From positions 2,294,001 to 2,358,000 of the forward strand of contig NZ_CP048659.1 of assembly GCF_015218165.1 (NCBI RefSeq): a DNA stretch of 64,000 nucleotides. Reading direction: 5' to 3'. Shown piece after piece: positions 33,183 through 41,425 of the stretch (within the stretch, counting starts at the first letter, position 1; each line of letters starts with the position of its first letter). Source of the DNA: Acinetobacter piscicola (GTDB lineage Bacteria; Pseudomonadota; Gammaproteobacteria; Pseudomonadales; Moraxellaceae). The translations under genes were made by a program, and so were the position numbers. The notes beneath the pieces are model-generated. The model searched no databases. It was not told the origin of the DNA and was given only the letters and a program-made list of their open reading frames with translations.

Positions 33183-36161
33183 TTAACTACTCTTTTTAAG
33201 CATTTCAAATTCACTCATGATTTTTTCCATAACATCTACGTCTTGATCAGAGCCTTCTAGGGTTGCTGTTTGTTTTCCATTAGACACTTCTAATCGACGA
33301 GTTGATTTAGGGCTTGCCATTGTTGCCAAGCCATTACCATTTGCTAAAGCTGCCAATCGTTTTTGTACTTCCGCTGAACCTGCTGATGCTGTTAAGCCCT
33401 GCCCAAGCAATTTGTTAAATTGAGCATTAATAAATGGATCAACATTCTTGCTCATCGTTGCTCGGTCTGCATCACGTGCTGAACTCATAATCGATCCAGC
33501 AAGTTTTTTGGCTTGCGCCTCGTCATACCCCATGCTCTTAAGTTCAGCGAGTACTTCTGCTCGACTATACGATTTAAAAGAACCGCCCATAGCCTTGCTG
33601 CTGCTACTTTTTTCACGTTCAGCTTTCTGAGCATCTGATTTTGCTGTAAGCGCATCATTCCATTCATCAATAGAGTTTTTAGCTTCTCTCGCAGCGTCTT
33701 TAGCAGCATCGCCCATGGCTCTAAAACCTTGGACAGCACTACCACCTGCTGTACGACTTAGACGCTCAACAGATGATGTAAGCTTATCCATTGATTGAAC
33801 TGATTTTTTACCAGTTTCATCCACTGTTGATGCCAAACCACTTGCAGCCAACTGACTCTCATACCAAGCAATTTTTGCAGCATCGCCCGAAGCATAAATT
33901 TTATCCGCCATGTTAATTAATGCTTGTCTAATCTGTTCCGCTGATGCAGTGCCCGACTGTTTCATCACATTAAAAGCATTGATTTGTGCAGATGCCATTT
34001 TGCTTGCTTCGGCACTCGAAGTTATACCCAGCAATTTGTAAGCTTTTTCAATTTCAGAGATGTTTTCAGGAATCTTTCCATTTACCTGATCAAGATATTC
34101 CATTCCCATTTGAACTTGTTTTGCTGAAAATACGCCTTGTTTTTCAAACTCAACTAACTTGGCTTTTGCGGCATCGATTTCAGATTGATTCTTGGCTGCT
34201 GAAGCCCATTTTTCCCAGCCCTGATACAAAGCTTCTGTTGCTTGAACTCCTTTACCGCCTAGTTGCTCTATACCAGTTGCGTAGTTATCTAAATGAACTC
34301 TATTTGCTGCAAACTTTTCTGAAACCCTATTTAAAGCAACGTCAAGATCAAGCCCTAACGCTTCTGCTCCTTTCCTTGCTTTCGTCAAGGTATCAGTTTG
34401 AGTGTTAATAGCATCAGTTCCAGTTGTCATTGCTGACACAATGCCTTTCCCTGCACTATCAAATTCAACCTTCAAGCCCTGTGCTGCCATTGCGGTTTGC
34501 AAGGTTTTTTGTGTTGCAGCATCAGCAGCTTTTTGCGTACCATCAGCAGCCGTTAACTGTGCATTTACCCAGTCTTGAGCTGCTTTGATTTTCGCATCCT
34601 GAATCTTTTTACTTTCACCCTGATAGGCTTTTTCTTTGGCATCTAGGTCAGCCAACCCTTTCATTGCTAAATCTATAGATGCTTGATTTCCAGTCTTTCG
34701 TGCTTCAAATAATTGCTGTTCTAAAGCAAGCCTCTGATCACTAATAGCCTTATAGTCAGCAGCATGTTTTGATTCTTGTGCCTTTAATTCATCTAATTTT
34801 TTTTGATTATTAGCAATTGATTCTTGATTTTTCTGCTCCTCAGTTTTTCCAATATCCTCATAGGTTTTTACTACAGCCCATTTATGGTTTTCTGCGAGTT
34901 TGACCGCTTCGCTACCGTTCTTTTCGGCTTGAGCAAACATTCGGTCTGATGCATTTAAGGCTTGTTGCGCTAAAGTATCGAAACCCAAGAAACCTAAGAC
35001 TTGCGAACTAAGTGCATACAAACCACCCGAAAGAAATTGAATGCCTGATAAAAGCAGCTTTAAGCCAATATTAAAACCTGTAGCTACATCTGAGACCGCA
35101 GCAAACGCCATTCTTAAAAAATTTAATAAAGTAGTAAGACCGCTTACATCATCCCCACCACTTAATAAAGCGGCAAAAAGTGGCGACACCGCATCTAAAG
35201 CTGATGTAAAAGCACTCCAAATGGTTTCTCCAAATATAGCTACCTCAGATATATTATTCTTAATATTCTCATATACATCACTAAGTAATGATTTAAGCGT
35301 GTCTATTGTGGATGAATCAATGCTCTGTAGCTTGTCCCCAATCCAAACAAAACCCTCCCCAATATCATCAATAAATATTTTTAGGTTTTGAATGTTGTCT
35401 GCGAGCATCGTTAGCCATTGCGCTACTTGCGATGATGTTCCACTCGCTTGATCCATCTGCCCAATCAAAATCTCCCAACTTGTAGAAATTCTTTGTAAAG
35501 CATTACTAATCGTTGTTGGGAATTTATCGTATGTCGCTTGAACAGATGCAGCTTGACTACTAATTGCTGTTACAACACGTTCAGAAGATAACTCGCCCGC
35601 CTCTGCCATTTTGCGCAGTTCGCCTGTAGTTACACCAAGACCTTTTGCTAGTGCCTCAGCTAAACCGTAACCACCTTCCATGATTGAGTTAAATTCTTCA
35701 CCGCGCAGCACACCGCCTTGCATCGCTTGGATAAACTGAGTTACGGCTGCATCGGCTGCTTCAGCAGATCCACCGCCAATTTGGATCGCTTGCGTGACCG
35801 TCTTGGTTAGGTCTAATGCTTGTTGTTGCGACATCCCCATGTCTTTGGTGACAGTATTTAAGCGTGTAAATAAGTCAGCAGTCGTAGTTAGATTTGAGTT
35901 TGTGCTGAGTGCGATTTGATGCACACCTGAAATCGCTTGCTCAAAATTACCGCTTTCTTTTGTTGCGATATTGATGCGTGTTGAAAGATTAGTGTATGAA
36001 TCGGCTGCTTGCGCTAAACCTTGTACACTTAGACCAACACCCACTGCCGCCATCGCAGCAACCAAGGCATTAACAGCAAACTTTGCGCCATTCATACCCT
36101 GTTGTAAGCTGGTGGTGTTGGCTAATAGGTTTAAGCGAAAATCCATTGATCCTGCAGCCAT
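33183..36161 (-). CDS. Tape measure protein
   Basis: 992 residues. The N-terminal 250 carry the tape-measure domain (LSTRINIATKESGNFEQAISGVHQIA, then RGEEFNSIMEGGYGLAEALAKGLGVTTGELRKMAEAGELSSERV). Two hydrophobic membrane-like stretches lie near residues 310-395, followed by long charged coiled coils. It sets tail length and can form a DNA channel; by the usual relation the tail would be about 150 nm. The largest gene of the window. Confidence 0.93.
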   Translation of the reverse strand: MAAGSMDFRLNLLANTTSLQQGMNGAKFAVNALVAAMAAVGVGLSVQGLAQAADSYTNLSTRINIATKESGNFEQAISGVHQIALSTNSNLTTTADLFTRLNTVTKDMGMSQQQALDLTKTVTQAIQIGGGSAEAADAAVTQFIQAMQGGVLRGEEFNSIMEGGYGLAEALAKGLGVTTGELRKMAEAGELSSERVVTAISSQAASVQATYDKFPTTISNALQRISTSWEILIGQMDQASGTSSQVAQWLTMLADNIQNLKIFIDDIGEGFVWIGDKLQSIDSSTIDTLKSLLSDVYENIKNNISEVAIFGETIWSAFTSALDAVSPLFAALLSGGDDVSGLTTLLNFLRMAFAAVSDVATGFNIGLKLLLSGIQFLSGGLYALSSQVLGFLGFDTLAQQALNASDRMFAQAEKNGSEAVKLAENHKWAVVKTYEDIGKTEEQKNQESIANNQKKLDELKAQESKHAADYKAISDQRLALEQQLFEARKTGNQASIDLAMKGLADLDAKEKAYQGESKKIQDAKIKAAQDWVNAQLTAADGTQKAADAATQKTLQTAMAAQGLKVEFDSAGKGIVSAMTTGTDAINTQTDTLTKARKGAEALGLDLDVALNRVSEKFAANRVHLDNYATGIEQLGGKGVQATEALYQGWEKWASAAKNQSEIDAAKAKLVEFEKQGVFSAKQVQMGMEYLDQVNGKIPENISEIEKAYKLLGITSSAEASKMASAQINAFNVMKQSGTASAEQIRQALINMADKIYASGDAAKIAWYESQLAASGLASTVDETGKKSVQSMDKLTSSVERLSRTAGGSAVQGFRAMGDAAKDAAREAKNSIDEWNDALTAKSDAQKAEREKSSSSKAMGGSFKSYSRAEVLAELKSMGYDEAQAKKLAGSIMSSARDADRATMSKNVDPFINAQFNKLLGQGLTASAGSAEVQKRLAALANGNGLATMASPKSTRRLEVSNGKQTATLEGSDQDVDVMEKIMSEFEMLKKSS

Positions 36162-36189
36162 TTTGTATCCTCAACTTTTCTATAGGCAA

Positions 36190-36242
36190 TAAAAAACCTC
36201 CGCTAAGGAGGTGGATAAAATTAAACCCGCACTTGGCGGGTT
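36190..36242 (-). terminator. Twin terminators of the immunity/moron region
   Basis: Two stems in tandem, AACCCGC/GCGGGTT (36224-36242) and AACCTCC/GGAGGT (36195-36212), the second followed by T6 on the minus strand. They end the moron region just before the tape measure start. Confidence 0.85.
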
Positions 36243-36518
36243 TTAATGTTGATTTGAATCTATGGTCTCACCTTGTATGCCATTGCATAATTTCAAGATG
36301 CTTTCAGCATGTAGTGTGATGTGCTTATGCTTTGGTTTAGTTCGCTCTATATCAATTCCAATCAATATGGCTGCTTCAATATTTTTCTGCCAATCACCTG
36401 TGTTTGGTACTGGCTCTATTGAGCAAAACACATAGCTATCATCACCAATATTAATGTCAGCATAATTTTCTTCGTCTGTGCTTGGTCGGCATTCTACAAC
36501 CACATAAGCAATATTCAT
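36243..36518 (-). CDS. Hypothetical protein
   Basis: 91 residues, acidic (CRPSTDEENYADINIGDDSYVFCS). No motif. 2 nt downstream of the rha gene in a tight pair, and closed by terminators. Possibly a lysogenic conversion or regulatory protein. Confidence 0.55.
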   Translation of the reverse strand: MNIAYVVVECRPSTDEENYADINIGDDSYVFCSIEPVPNTGDWQKNIEAAILIGIDIERTKPKHKHITLHAESILKLCNGIQGETIDSNQH

Positions 36519-36520
36519 GA

Positions 36521-37045
36521 TTAAACCCCACTAGCAAATGGCAATGACGGCTGCAACTCTCTTTCCAATTGCGCTATTTCATCATCAAGTGGATGCTTTT
36601 CATGCTTCCACACGTTCATGTCTCTAGCTGAGCAACTAACTTGCTGTTTGCGATTTTCGCGATAACCGACAATATGATTATATCTAGCCCATTTAGATTG
36701 AAAGACTTGGGTTAATTGGCTTGCCATCCAGTTAAAGGCATCAATAAATTGCTCTTTTACAGCATCAGCCTTCTCGCCATTAAAGCCCATCACTAGAAAC
36801 ATCCAGCCATCTTTAGTCATTTGATAAAATTTTCTAGGCTTTCCGTTCTGTAACTTGTTGTTTTCATAGCAAAGCTCAAAATTGAGCGCTTTAAATTTGT
36901 CGGAGCATCTTAGTTTTTCAATATCTCGTATTACGTTTTTATGTAGTTTTCCAAATGCCTCTGCCACTGCGTAACTTGTCGTTTTAGCTTCCCCATTCTC
37001 ATTGGAGACCAAAGCCTTTAAGTTTAAATTGACTATCATGTTCAT
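36521..37045 (-). CDS. rha: Rha-family phage regulatory protein
   Basis: 174 residues. The Rha domain is complete: SYAVAEAFGKLHKNVIRDIEKL, NGKPRKFYQMTKDGWMFLVMGFNGEKADAVKEQFIDAFNWM. Rha and related proteins antagonise phage development or repression. Preceded by a c4-like RNA whose loop can pair with its start codon region (see ncRNA at 37084). Ribosome site GAGGA lies 10 nt upstream of the ATG. Confidence 0.88.
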   Translation of the reverse strand: MNMIVNLNLKALVSNENGEAKTTSYAVAEAFGKLHKNVIRDIEKLRCSDKFKALNFELCYENNKLQNGKPRKFYQMTKDGWMFLVMGFNGEKADAVKEQFIDAFNWMASQLTQVFQSKWARYNHIVGYRENRKQQVSCSARDMNVWKHEKHPLDDEIAQLERELQPSLPFASGV

Positions 37046-37083
37046 AAAATTTTCCTCTTACAAAGTCATGTTCAAAAGAAAAG

Positions 37084-37142
37084 AGCCGACAAATACATTG
37101 AACATGAAAAATGCATTGTTTCAGGAGCTACCCTAGTCGGCT
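37084..37142 (-). ncRNA. c4-like antisense RNA upstream of rha
   Basis: AGCCGAC and GTCGGCT (37136-37142 and 37084-37090) form an outer 7-bp stem. Inside, AATGCAT pairs with ATGTATT (one G-U) around a loop containing CATGTTCAA. That loop is the exact complement of TTGAACATG at 37068-37076 in the rha leader, and eight of its bases pair with GAACATG at the start codon. TAGCTCCT on the other side can pair with the AGGA ribosome site. This is the design of the P1/P7 c4 RNA, which silences an antirepressor in cis or trans. Confidence 0.7.
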
Positions 37143-37163
37143 TGGTTGCCATATTTCAGGCAT

Positions 37164-37241
37164 TAAAAACCCTGAACTAATTAAAGATCAGGGTTAGAAA
37201 AAGATCAAATTCAGGTGGTAAAAAACCACCCGAAGGTGGTT
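37164..37241 (-). terminator. Two terminators and candidate promoter between antAB and the c4-like RNA
   Basis: AACCACC/GGTGGTT (37225-37241, T6 tail on the minus strand) ends the antAB gene; AACCCTGA/TCAGGGTT (37168-37195) follows. A minus-strand promoter candidate overlaps the second hairpin: TTGATC (37203-37208), 17 nt, TTTAAT (37180-37185), which would transcribe the c4-like RNA. Confidence 0.6.
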
Positions 37242-37247
37242 TTCTAA

Positions 37248-37790
37248 TTACTTGTCTTCAAGTGGTAACATTGGTTGTATCTTGTTCTTTAACTCTTCTA
37301 GGCGCTCAATTGCTTGAGGTTTGAATTGCTTGCCAACCAAACATAGTGTACGTCCTGCATTGGATGCAATTTCTGAAAATTTTTCTACCTCCAAAAAAGC
37401 TTTATTAAATTGATTCATAAGACCAAATGCAGTTTGTCTAAGGGTTTTTTCACAATTTATAAAATATCGCCTTGCTGTTCGCCCCTGTTCATTATTCTCA
37501 ACCATTGAAAGCTCTTTAGCTGTATCAAGGGTTAAGATATATTGCCTCCTTATGGATTTTCCTTTTCGACCTAACTTGGTTTGGGTTTCGGAAATTTCCG
37601 AAAGGCAAACAAAGTCTTGGTTCTCTATAAAACCATAAGTATTTAGACGGCTTTTTATCCATGTAGCAAAGCGGTCACCATTTTTAAGCCATTCATGTAA
37701 AGTTCTGGCATCCACGCATGGTTGTAATTCACCATCAATTTCATGCTCGATAACTGGAATCAAGGAATTCTGACTAACAATTGCATTCAT
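37248..37790 (-). CDS. AntA/AntB antirepressor-domain protein
   Basis: 180 residues. The AntA/AntB domain (CVDARTLHEWLKNGDRFATWIKSRLNTYGFIENQDFV, then IRRQYILTLDTAKELSMVENNEQGRTARRYFINCEK) fills residues 24-112. In P1 and relatives, AntA/AntB-type proteins inactivate the repressor. The C-terminal 65 residues are phage-specific. ATGA overlap with the upstream gene. Confidence 0.9.
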   Translation of the reverse strand: MNAIVSQNSLIPVIEHEIDGELQPCVDARTLHEWLKNGDRFATWIKSRLNTYGFIENQDFVCLSEISETQTKLGRKGKSIRRQYILTLDTAKELSMVENNEQGRTARRYFINCEKTLRQTAFGLMNQFNKAFLEVEKFSEIASNAGRTLCLVGKQFKPQAIERLEELKNKIQPMLPLEDK

Positions 37791-38158
37791 GACATCAAGC
37801 CCCCTTTGCCTTTAATATTTTTATTTTCAGATAGTGCTGACTCGCTCACTTCAACTAAAGTACCAAGTGCTGACATTTGGCGACCCAAAGATTCAATTAA
37901 CCAACCAATGTTGCAAATAGTATTTGGTTCTACTTGTTCAGCACTGTGGGCTAATAGTTCACCAATTGCGCTAATACCCAATGGCAGAGGAGTGATAGCA
38001 TTTTCAGCGGCAACATTGATTTTTTTAATCAATGATTCTTCGCTTTCTGAAAGCTCCGTGTTTTTAAGACTTTTAAGAATAATCTCAGGTGGAATTTTGG
38101 GTAACAAGTCCTCAATATCAAGAGTATTGTTAGATTCAATTGTAAATGGTATATTCAT
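37787..38158 (-). CDS. Hypothetical protein
   Basis: 123 residues, acidic and helical (SLKNTELSESEESLIKKI), no family. It overlaps the antAB start by 4 nt and lies behind the Arc-like repressor, so it belongs to the immunity operon. Confidence 0.55.
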   Translation of the reverse strand: MNIPFTIESNNTLDIEDLLPKIPPEIILKSLKNTELSESEESLIKKINVAAENAITPLPLGISAIGELLAHSAEQVEPNTICNIGWLIESLGRQMSALGTLVEVSESALSENKNIKGKGGLMS

Positions 38159-38228
38159 ATTAGTTACTTTCCTAAAGTGATGACTTCAATTAAGCCCTGT
38201 CCGCCAAGATCACGGGCTTTTTTGTTGC

Positions 38229-38399
38229 CTATTGATTGCATAATTGCGCTTCTTTCTTTGCTCTTTTCTCAAGCCACTCTTCAATGATCATGTTTACTTG
38301 AGCTGTAATAGTTCTACGATCTTTTTGAGTTTCCTTTTTAAATCGTTCCAAAGTTTGCTCAGGTATACGAATATTTACCTGTGGGTCATTTCTTGCCAT
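38229..38399 (-). CDS. Arc-like ribbon-helix-helix repressor
   Basis: 56 residues from the ATG at 38399, with the strong AAGGAG site. ARNDPQVNIRIPEQTLERFKKETQKDRRTITAQVNMIIEEWLEK is an Arc-type RHH domain with the strand DPQVNIRIP. In P22, Arc represses the ant operon; here it probably controls the antAB genes downstream. Divergent from a paralogous repressor at 38537. Confidence 0.85.
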   Translation of the reverse strand: MARNDPQVNIRIPEQTLERFKKETQKDRRTITAQVNMIIEEWLEKRAKKEAQLCNQ

Positions 38400-38410
38400 T
38401 TTTAACTCCT

Positions 38411-38509
38411 TATAGCACATGATGTAAAACAACATCACAATCACATTAAATCACCTGCTTTATTTGGCGTCAATATTTTTTTGACTATTTTTTTATAGCA
38501 CACTATAGT
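38411..38509. promoter_or_regulatory. Arc-type operator/promoter region
   Basis: Plus-strand promoter TTGACT (38481-38486), 17 nt, TATAGT (38504-38509). The operator palindrome TATAG-CACA-CTATA (38494-38507) overlaps the -10, and a second site TATAGCACATGATGTA lies at 38411-38426 on the minus-gene side. Matching motifs beside both divergent RHH genes suggest mutual or self-repression. Confidence 0.7.
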
Positions 38510-38536
38510 TAGCCAAAAACATTGACCGAAAATGCT

Positions 38537-38794
38537 ATGGCACGTACAGACCCGCAAGTTAATTTTAGAATTCCTGCTGAACTGAAAGATAAGTTAGATA
38601 ATGCTGCTAAAGAAAACGGTAGAACCCTAACTGCTGAATTAATTCTTCGTCTTGAAATGACTTTTGAACACGATGATCAAATTCTAGATTTAAGGGAAAG
38701 GATTGAAAAATTAGAAGAAGCTGTTGAGTATCTTGAATCATTCCAAAGCGAAACAGAAGGCCGCTTGAACAACCTTGATGGAAGAGGTTATTAA
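38537..38794 (+). CDS. Arc-like repressor with coiled-coil tail
   Basis: 85 residues from the ATG at 38537. It starts ARTDPQVNFRIPAELKDKLDNAAKENGRTLTAELILRL, paralogous to the opposing gene, then a heptad-like tail LRERIEKLEEAVEYLESF. The tail probably makes tetramers, as in Mnt. Together with its partner it forms a divergent pair like Arc and Mnt of P22. Confidence 0.85.
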   Translation: MARTDPQVNFRIPAELKDKLDNAAKENGRTLTAELILRLEMTFEHDDQILDLRERIEKLEEAVEYLESFQSETEGRLNNLDGRGY

Positions 38795-38803
38795 CTTCAA
38801 TAA

Positions 38804-38826
38804 AAAAAGCACCCTAGGGTGCTTTA
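38804..38826. terminator. Bidirectional terminator
   Basis: Perfect 20-bp inverted repeat AAAGCACCC..GGGTGCTTT flanked by A and T runs, between the plus-strand Arc-like gene and the minus-strand gene at 38839. Confidence 0.85.
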
Positions 38827-38838
38827 TTTATTAACGGA

Positions 38839-39279
38839 TCACTCATAAGTATTGCCACACTTTAAACAAATCCAAGTTCTTAAATACTGTTCTTGTTTTT
38901 GCTTATTCTTAAGGGATAAGTATGTATAAAGCTTGTATAAACCATATAAGACCAACGCAAACAGTGGTAATCCAAAAATAGTGCTTAAAATACTACCTTC
39001 ACCAAAACCGCTCAGTGAAACTTGTAATAACGGTAGACCAAACATAAAAAACAAGATAGCTACTATAATTGTTGGCATTTTACTATTTTTAGGTGGAGTA
39101 CACGCAGCAGCAAGATGCGATTGGGAGAATGACTGCCCCTGACCAACACCTAAACCAATAGTCCCTCTTGAAGACAAGCCAATCCCTGTTGATTTGCTTC
39201 GCCCAGTTCGCGTACCTCCTGCCCAGACCATGTGCATTTTTTTTGTATTACTTGAATTACAAGCAGAGCATTTACTCAT
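38839..39279 (-). CDS. Membrane protein with zinc ribbon, possible moron
   Basis: 146 residues. Cys pairs at both ends (CSACNSS at the N-terminus and CLKCG at the C-terminus) can form one zinc ribbon. Between them lies a Gly/Ser-rich segment and two membrane helices (IIVAILFFMFGLPLLQVSL, IFGLPLFALVLYGLYKL). Its start lies 3 bp from the end of the upstream secreted-protein gene. Function unknown; a superinfection or lysogenic conversion factor is a guess. Confidence 0.65.
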   Translation of the reverse strand: MSKCSACNSSNTKKMHMVWAGGTRTGRSKSTGIGLSSRGTIGLGVGQGQSFSQSHLAAACTPPKNSKMPTIIVAILFFMFGLPLLQVSLSGFGEGSILSTIFGLPLFALVLYGLYKLYTYLSLKNKQKQEQYLRTWICLKCGNTYE

Positions 39280-39281
39280 AA

Positions 39282-39563
39282 TCAACGCACCCACTCAATC
39301 TTATAAACATTACCATTTACAATGGTGACGATGTATTTTTCATTATCAACCGTATAGCTTAGGTCAGTTGCTGCACGTGGTCGATCCTGACGATCTCTCA
39401 ACACATAATGATGAACATTGTTTGGACTACCGAGCTTACTTTGTACTTGTGCTTGTGAATTACCGATTTCAACAAAATCATTTGATGTGCGAATTGATCG
39501 AACTTCTGTAGCTGCAGCAAACGTAGAAACACATAATAAAGATGCTAATAATAAATTTTTCAT
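39282..39563 (-). CDS. Small secreted protein, BamE/DUF2845-like
   Basis: 93 residues from the ATG at 39563 (GGGGAG site). A Sec signal (MKNLLLASLLCVSTFAAA) precedes FVEIGNSQAQVQSKLGSPN, the helix-turn pattern of the BamE/SmpA and DUF2845 group, and a beta-rich end. Periplasmic. It pairs with the membrane protein at 38839. Confidence 0.65.
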   Translation of the reverse strand: MKNLLLASLLCVSTFAAATEVRSIRTSNDFVEIGNSQAQVQSKLGSPNNVHHYVLRDRQDRPRAATDLSYTVDNEKYIVTIVNGNVYKIEWVR

Positions 39564-39623
39564 ATAACTCCCCTTTGTTATAAAAGCAGAGTACCTAAAA
39601 GTTAATTTTTGAGCAATGCCCAC

Positions 39624-40202
39624 TTAGTCTTTATTCACTTCATTTGTATAGCTACTAAAGCCTTTTTTATCAGCATGATAAGCGACACGCATTGCAACAC
39701 TTCGACTTAAGATATGGTTTTGCTCATGACGTTGAGCTGCTTTTAAGTATTCCATAAAAGCACCAAAGCTATAATTTAAAATATCCTCGTGTTTATGCCC
39801 TTTACTAATCAATGTTTGAAACGAATCAAACCAAGAAAACTTATCATCATTCTTATTATTTTTCTTAACTTCATCTTGTTCAAAATATGTCTTATTCACA
39901 ATCAAAAGCATTTCAAAAATTTCAATAAATTTGTCGGGTGCTGCGTCTTTTATTTTAGATGCTGCTTCAAAAGTTAAATTTGATAATGATTCTAACAACA
40001 TTGTTGCTGCAATTTGATTATTATCAACCACAGTATGTAGGTCTTCAGTTGCCCAATCTTTTTTTAATGCCTTGCGAATCGGATATGCAAATACCTCAAT
40101 CTTATCAATTTCACCCACAATAAATTGACGAAGCTCAACCGAGCTATCTTCATCAAGCTCAACAGAATATGTTCTATTTTCAGCAAGAAAAAAATCATTC
40201 AT
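39624..40202 (-). CDS. Probable tail assembly chaperone
   Basis: 192 residues. An N-terminal beta part with LRQFIVGEIDKIEVFAYPIRKAL and a C-terminal helical part with SFQTLISKGHKHEDILNYSFGAFMEYLKAA match the composition of siphovirus tail chaperones (the lambda G/GT place). It lies between the tail tube gene and the tape measure, which supports the role. No frameshift product is visible here. Confidence 0.6.
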   Translation of the reverse strand: MNDFFLAENRTYSVELDEDSSVELRQFIVGEIDKIEVFAYPIRKALKKDWATEDLHTVVDNNQIAATMLLESLSNLTFEAASKIKDAAPDKFIEIFEMLLIVNKTYFEQDEVKKNNKNDDKFSWFDSFQTLISKGHKHEDILNYSFGAFMEYLKAAQRHEQNHILSRSVAMRVAYHADKKGFSSYTNEVNKD

Positions 40203-40223
40203 TAATTCTACTCACTATTTTAA

Positions 40224-40397
40224 CTACATTCCTAGATAATGTGATGTAGCTTTTAAAATGAAATTTACAATCATGATAAAAGCTACAATAAATGCAATAT
40301 TCCAAAATATTTTTACAAAACTTTCGGGGTTTAAGTTCATAGCTTCCATAGTTGCTCCTAGAAACTTCACTAAAAATTTGGTATTCTTTTCTGACAT
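40224..40397 (-). CDS. Small single-membrane-helix protein
   Basis: 57 residues from the ATG at 40397. FWNIAFIVAFIMIVNFIL is one membrane helix. AGGA upstream. Unknown; it lies between the tube and chaperone genes. Confidence 0.45.
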   Translation of the reverse strand: MSEKNTKFLVKFLGATMEAMNLNPESFVKIFWNIAFIVAFIMIVNFILKATSHYLGM

Positions 40398-40442
40398 GTA
40401 AAATCTTTTCCTCTTGTTCTTGCTCTGTTCAACGGAAAACAA

Positions 40443-40472
40443 AAAACCCAAGATTCTCAGTCTTGGGTTTTT
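40443..40472. terminator. Bidirectional terminator after the tail tube gene
   Basis: AACCCAAGA/TCTTGGGTT stem, flanked by A6 and T5 runs on either side. Confidence 0.8.
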
Positions 40473-40531
40473 GCTTTTTAAGAGCACAAAAAAAAGACGC
40501 TAAATGCGCCATCGTTTGTGCCTATAATTTT

Positions 40532-41266
40532 TTATGCTGCTGGAATATTTACAACATGCCCATATAAGCCAAGCGTTGGATCTAAGCCTTTTTCAGTATG
40601 TGAAAGCGCTTGCCCTGAAATTTCATATTGACCTAATCCCTCATGAATTAATGGGAATGTTGTTTCAGGTGACTTTTTGGTGCGCCACAAACTAACAGCC
40701 ATGTGGCTACCTGTGGCTGTGTTGATACCCTTGAAGAATAGCTCATATTCTTTACCAAAATCACTTGCAATCGTGGTATTGCCTACCACCCCTGTGGTGT
40801 AACTTGCTGTCACAGGTTCTACGATTGCTTCGTGAAAAATCACAGTCCCAAAGACTGCATCAAGCGTGTATTTTTCCTTGGCTACAGGTGTAGCACCTGC
40901 ATTAAAAGTCACATCAGTTAATGCATAACCATTAAGTTTAATTTCTTGCCCAACTTTCACAGTTCCCAGCGCCTGATCTGCAACAGTCTTGCTTGCTACT
41001 TCGGTTTTCATGCCTGATAAAATGTATTGCAAGTTAGCTTCGTCAACTTCTTCAAGCTGACCTTTAAAGTTCACGCCTGTAGTTTTTGTCAACACAAAGT
41101 CAGTTGTACGTTGTCCAGAAGTACTTTCCTGATGTTCTACTTGATCTGTAGTAATTTCAAGTTCAAATTCAGGAACATTACCAATGTGGCGCATTGCACC
41201 CGCAACACCGTTTACAATTTCAGATAAATAGAATTTACCTTGCAACGAGATATAATTATTAGCCAT
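40532..41266 (-). CDS. Major tail tube protein
   Basis: 244 residues, beta-rich, starting ANNYISLQGKFYLSEIV. The regular beta pattern with FNAGATPVAKEKYTLDAVFGTVIFHEAIVEPVTASYTTG fits a siphovirus tail tube subunit, and the gene order head completion-tube-chaperone-tape measure is as expected. Overlaps the small gene upstream by 8 nt. Confidence 0.78.
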   Translation of the reverse strand: MANNYISLQGKFYLSEIVNGVAGAMRHIGNVPEFELEITTDQVEHQESTSGQRTTDFVLTKTTGVNFKGQLEEVDEANLQYILSGMKTEVASKTVADQALGTVKVGQEIKLNGYALTDVTFNAGATPVAKEKYTLDAVFGTVIFHEAIVEPVTASYTTGVVGNTTIASDFGKEYELFFKGINTATGSHMAVSLWRTKKSPETTFPLIHEGLGQYEISGQALSHTEKGLDPTLGLYGHVVNIPAA

Positions 41267-41423
41267 CTGTTTTTACCTCTTTGGTGGTTTTTGTTGCAGA
41301 TAACTTCACTTCTTCAATGACTTTATCTACTACTAATTTTTTAATCTGTTCATCTGACAGACCGCCAACCGTATCGCCTTCTTTAAAGCGACCTACAGGT
41401 TTTAATGCTTTGTATGTTTTCAT
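41259..41423 (-). CDS. Small phage accessory protein, 54 residues
   Basis: ATG at 41423. The protein begins MKTYKALKPVGRFKEGDTVGGLSDEQIKKLV and ends KTTKEVKTDG. This N-terminal pattern (start, short beta, GD-x-V, LSDEQ) is that of a small protein often found between head and tail genes of siphoviruses. Only 2 nt separate it from the upstream gene, and its stop overlaps the tube start. Confidence 0.7.
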   Translation of the reverse strand: MKTYKALKPVGRFKEGDTVGGLSDEQIKKLVVDKVIEEVKLSATKTTKEVKTDG

Positions 41424-41425
41424 AA

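Noticed and set aside
39624..40202. Programmed frameshift in the tail chaperone gene
   Set aside because: The frame is continuous for 192 residues and holds both expected parts; no second overlapping tail-chaperone frame is seen.
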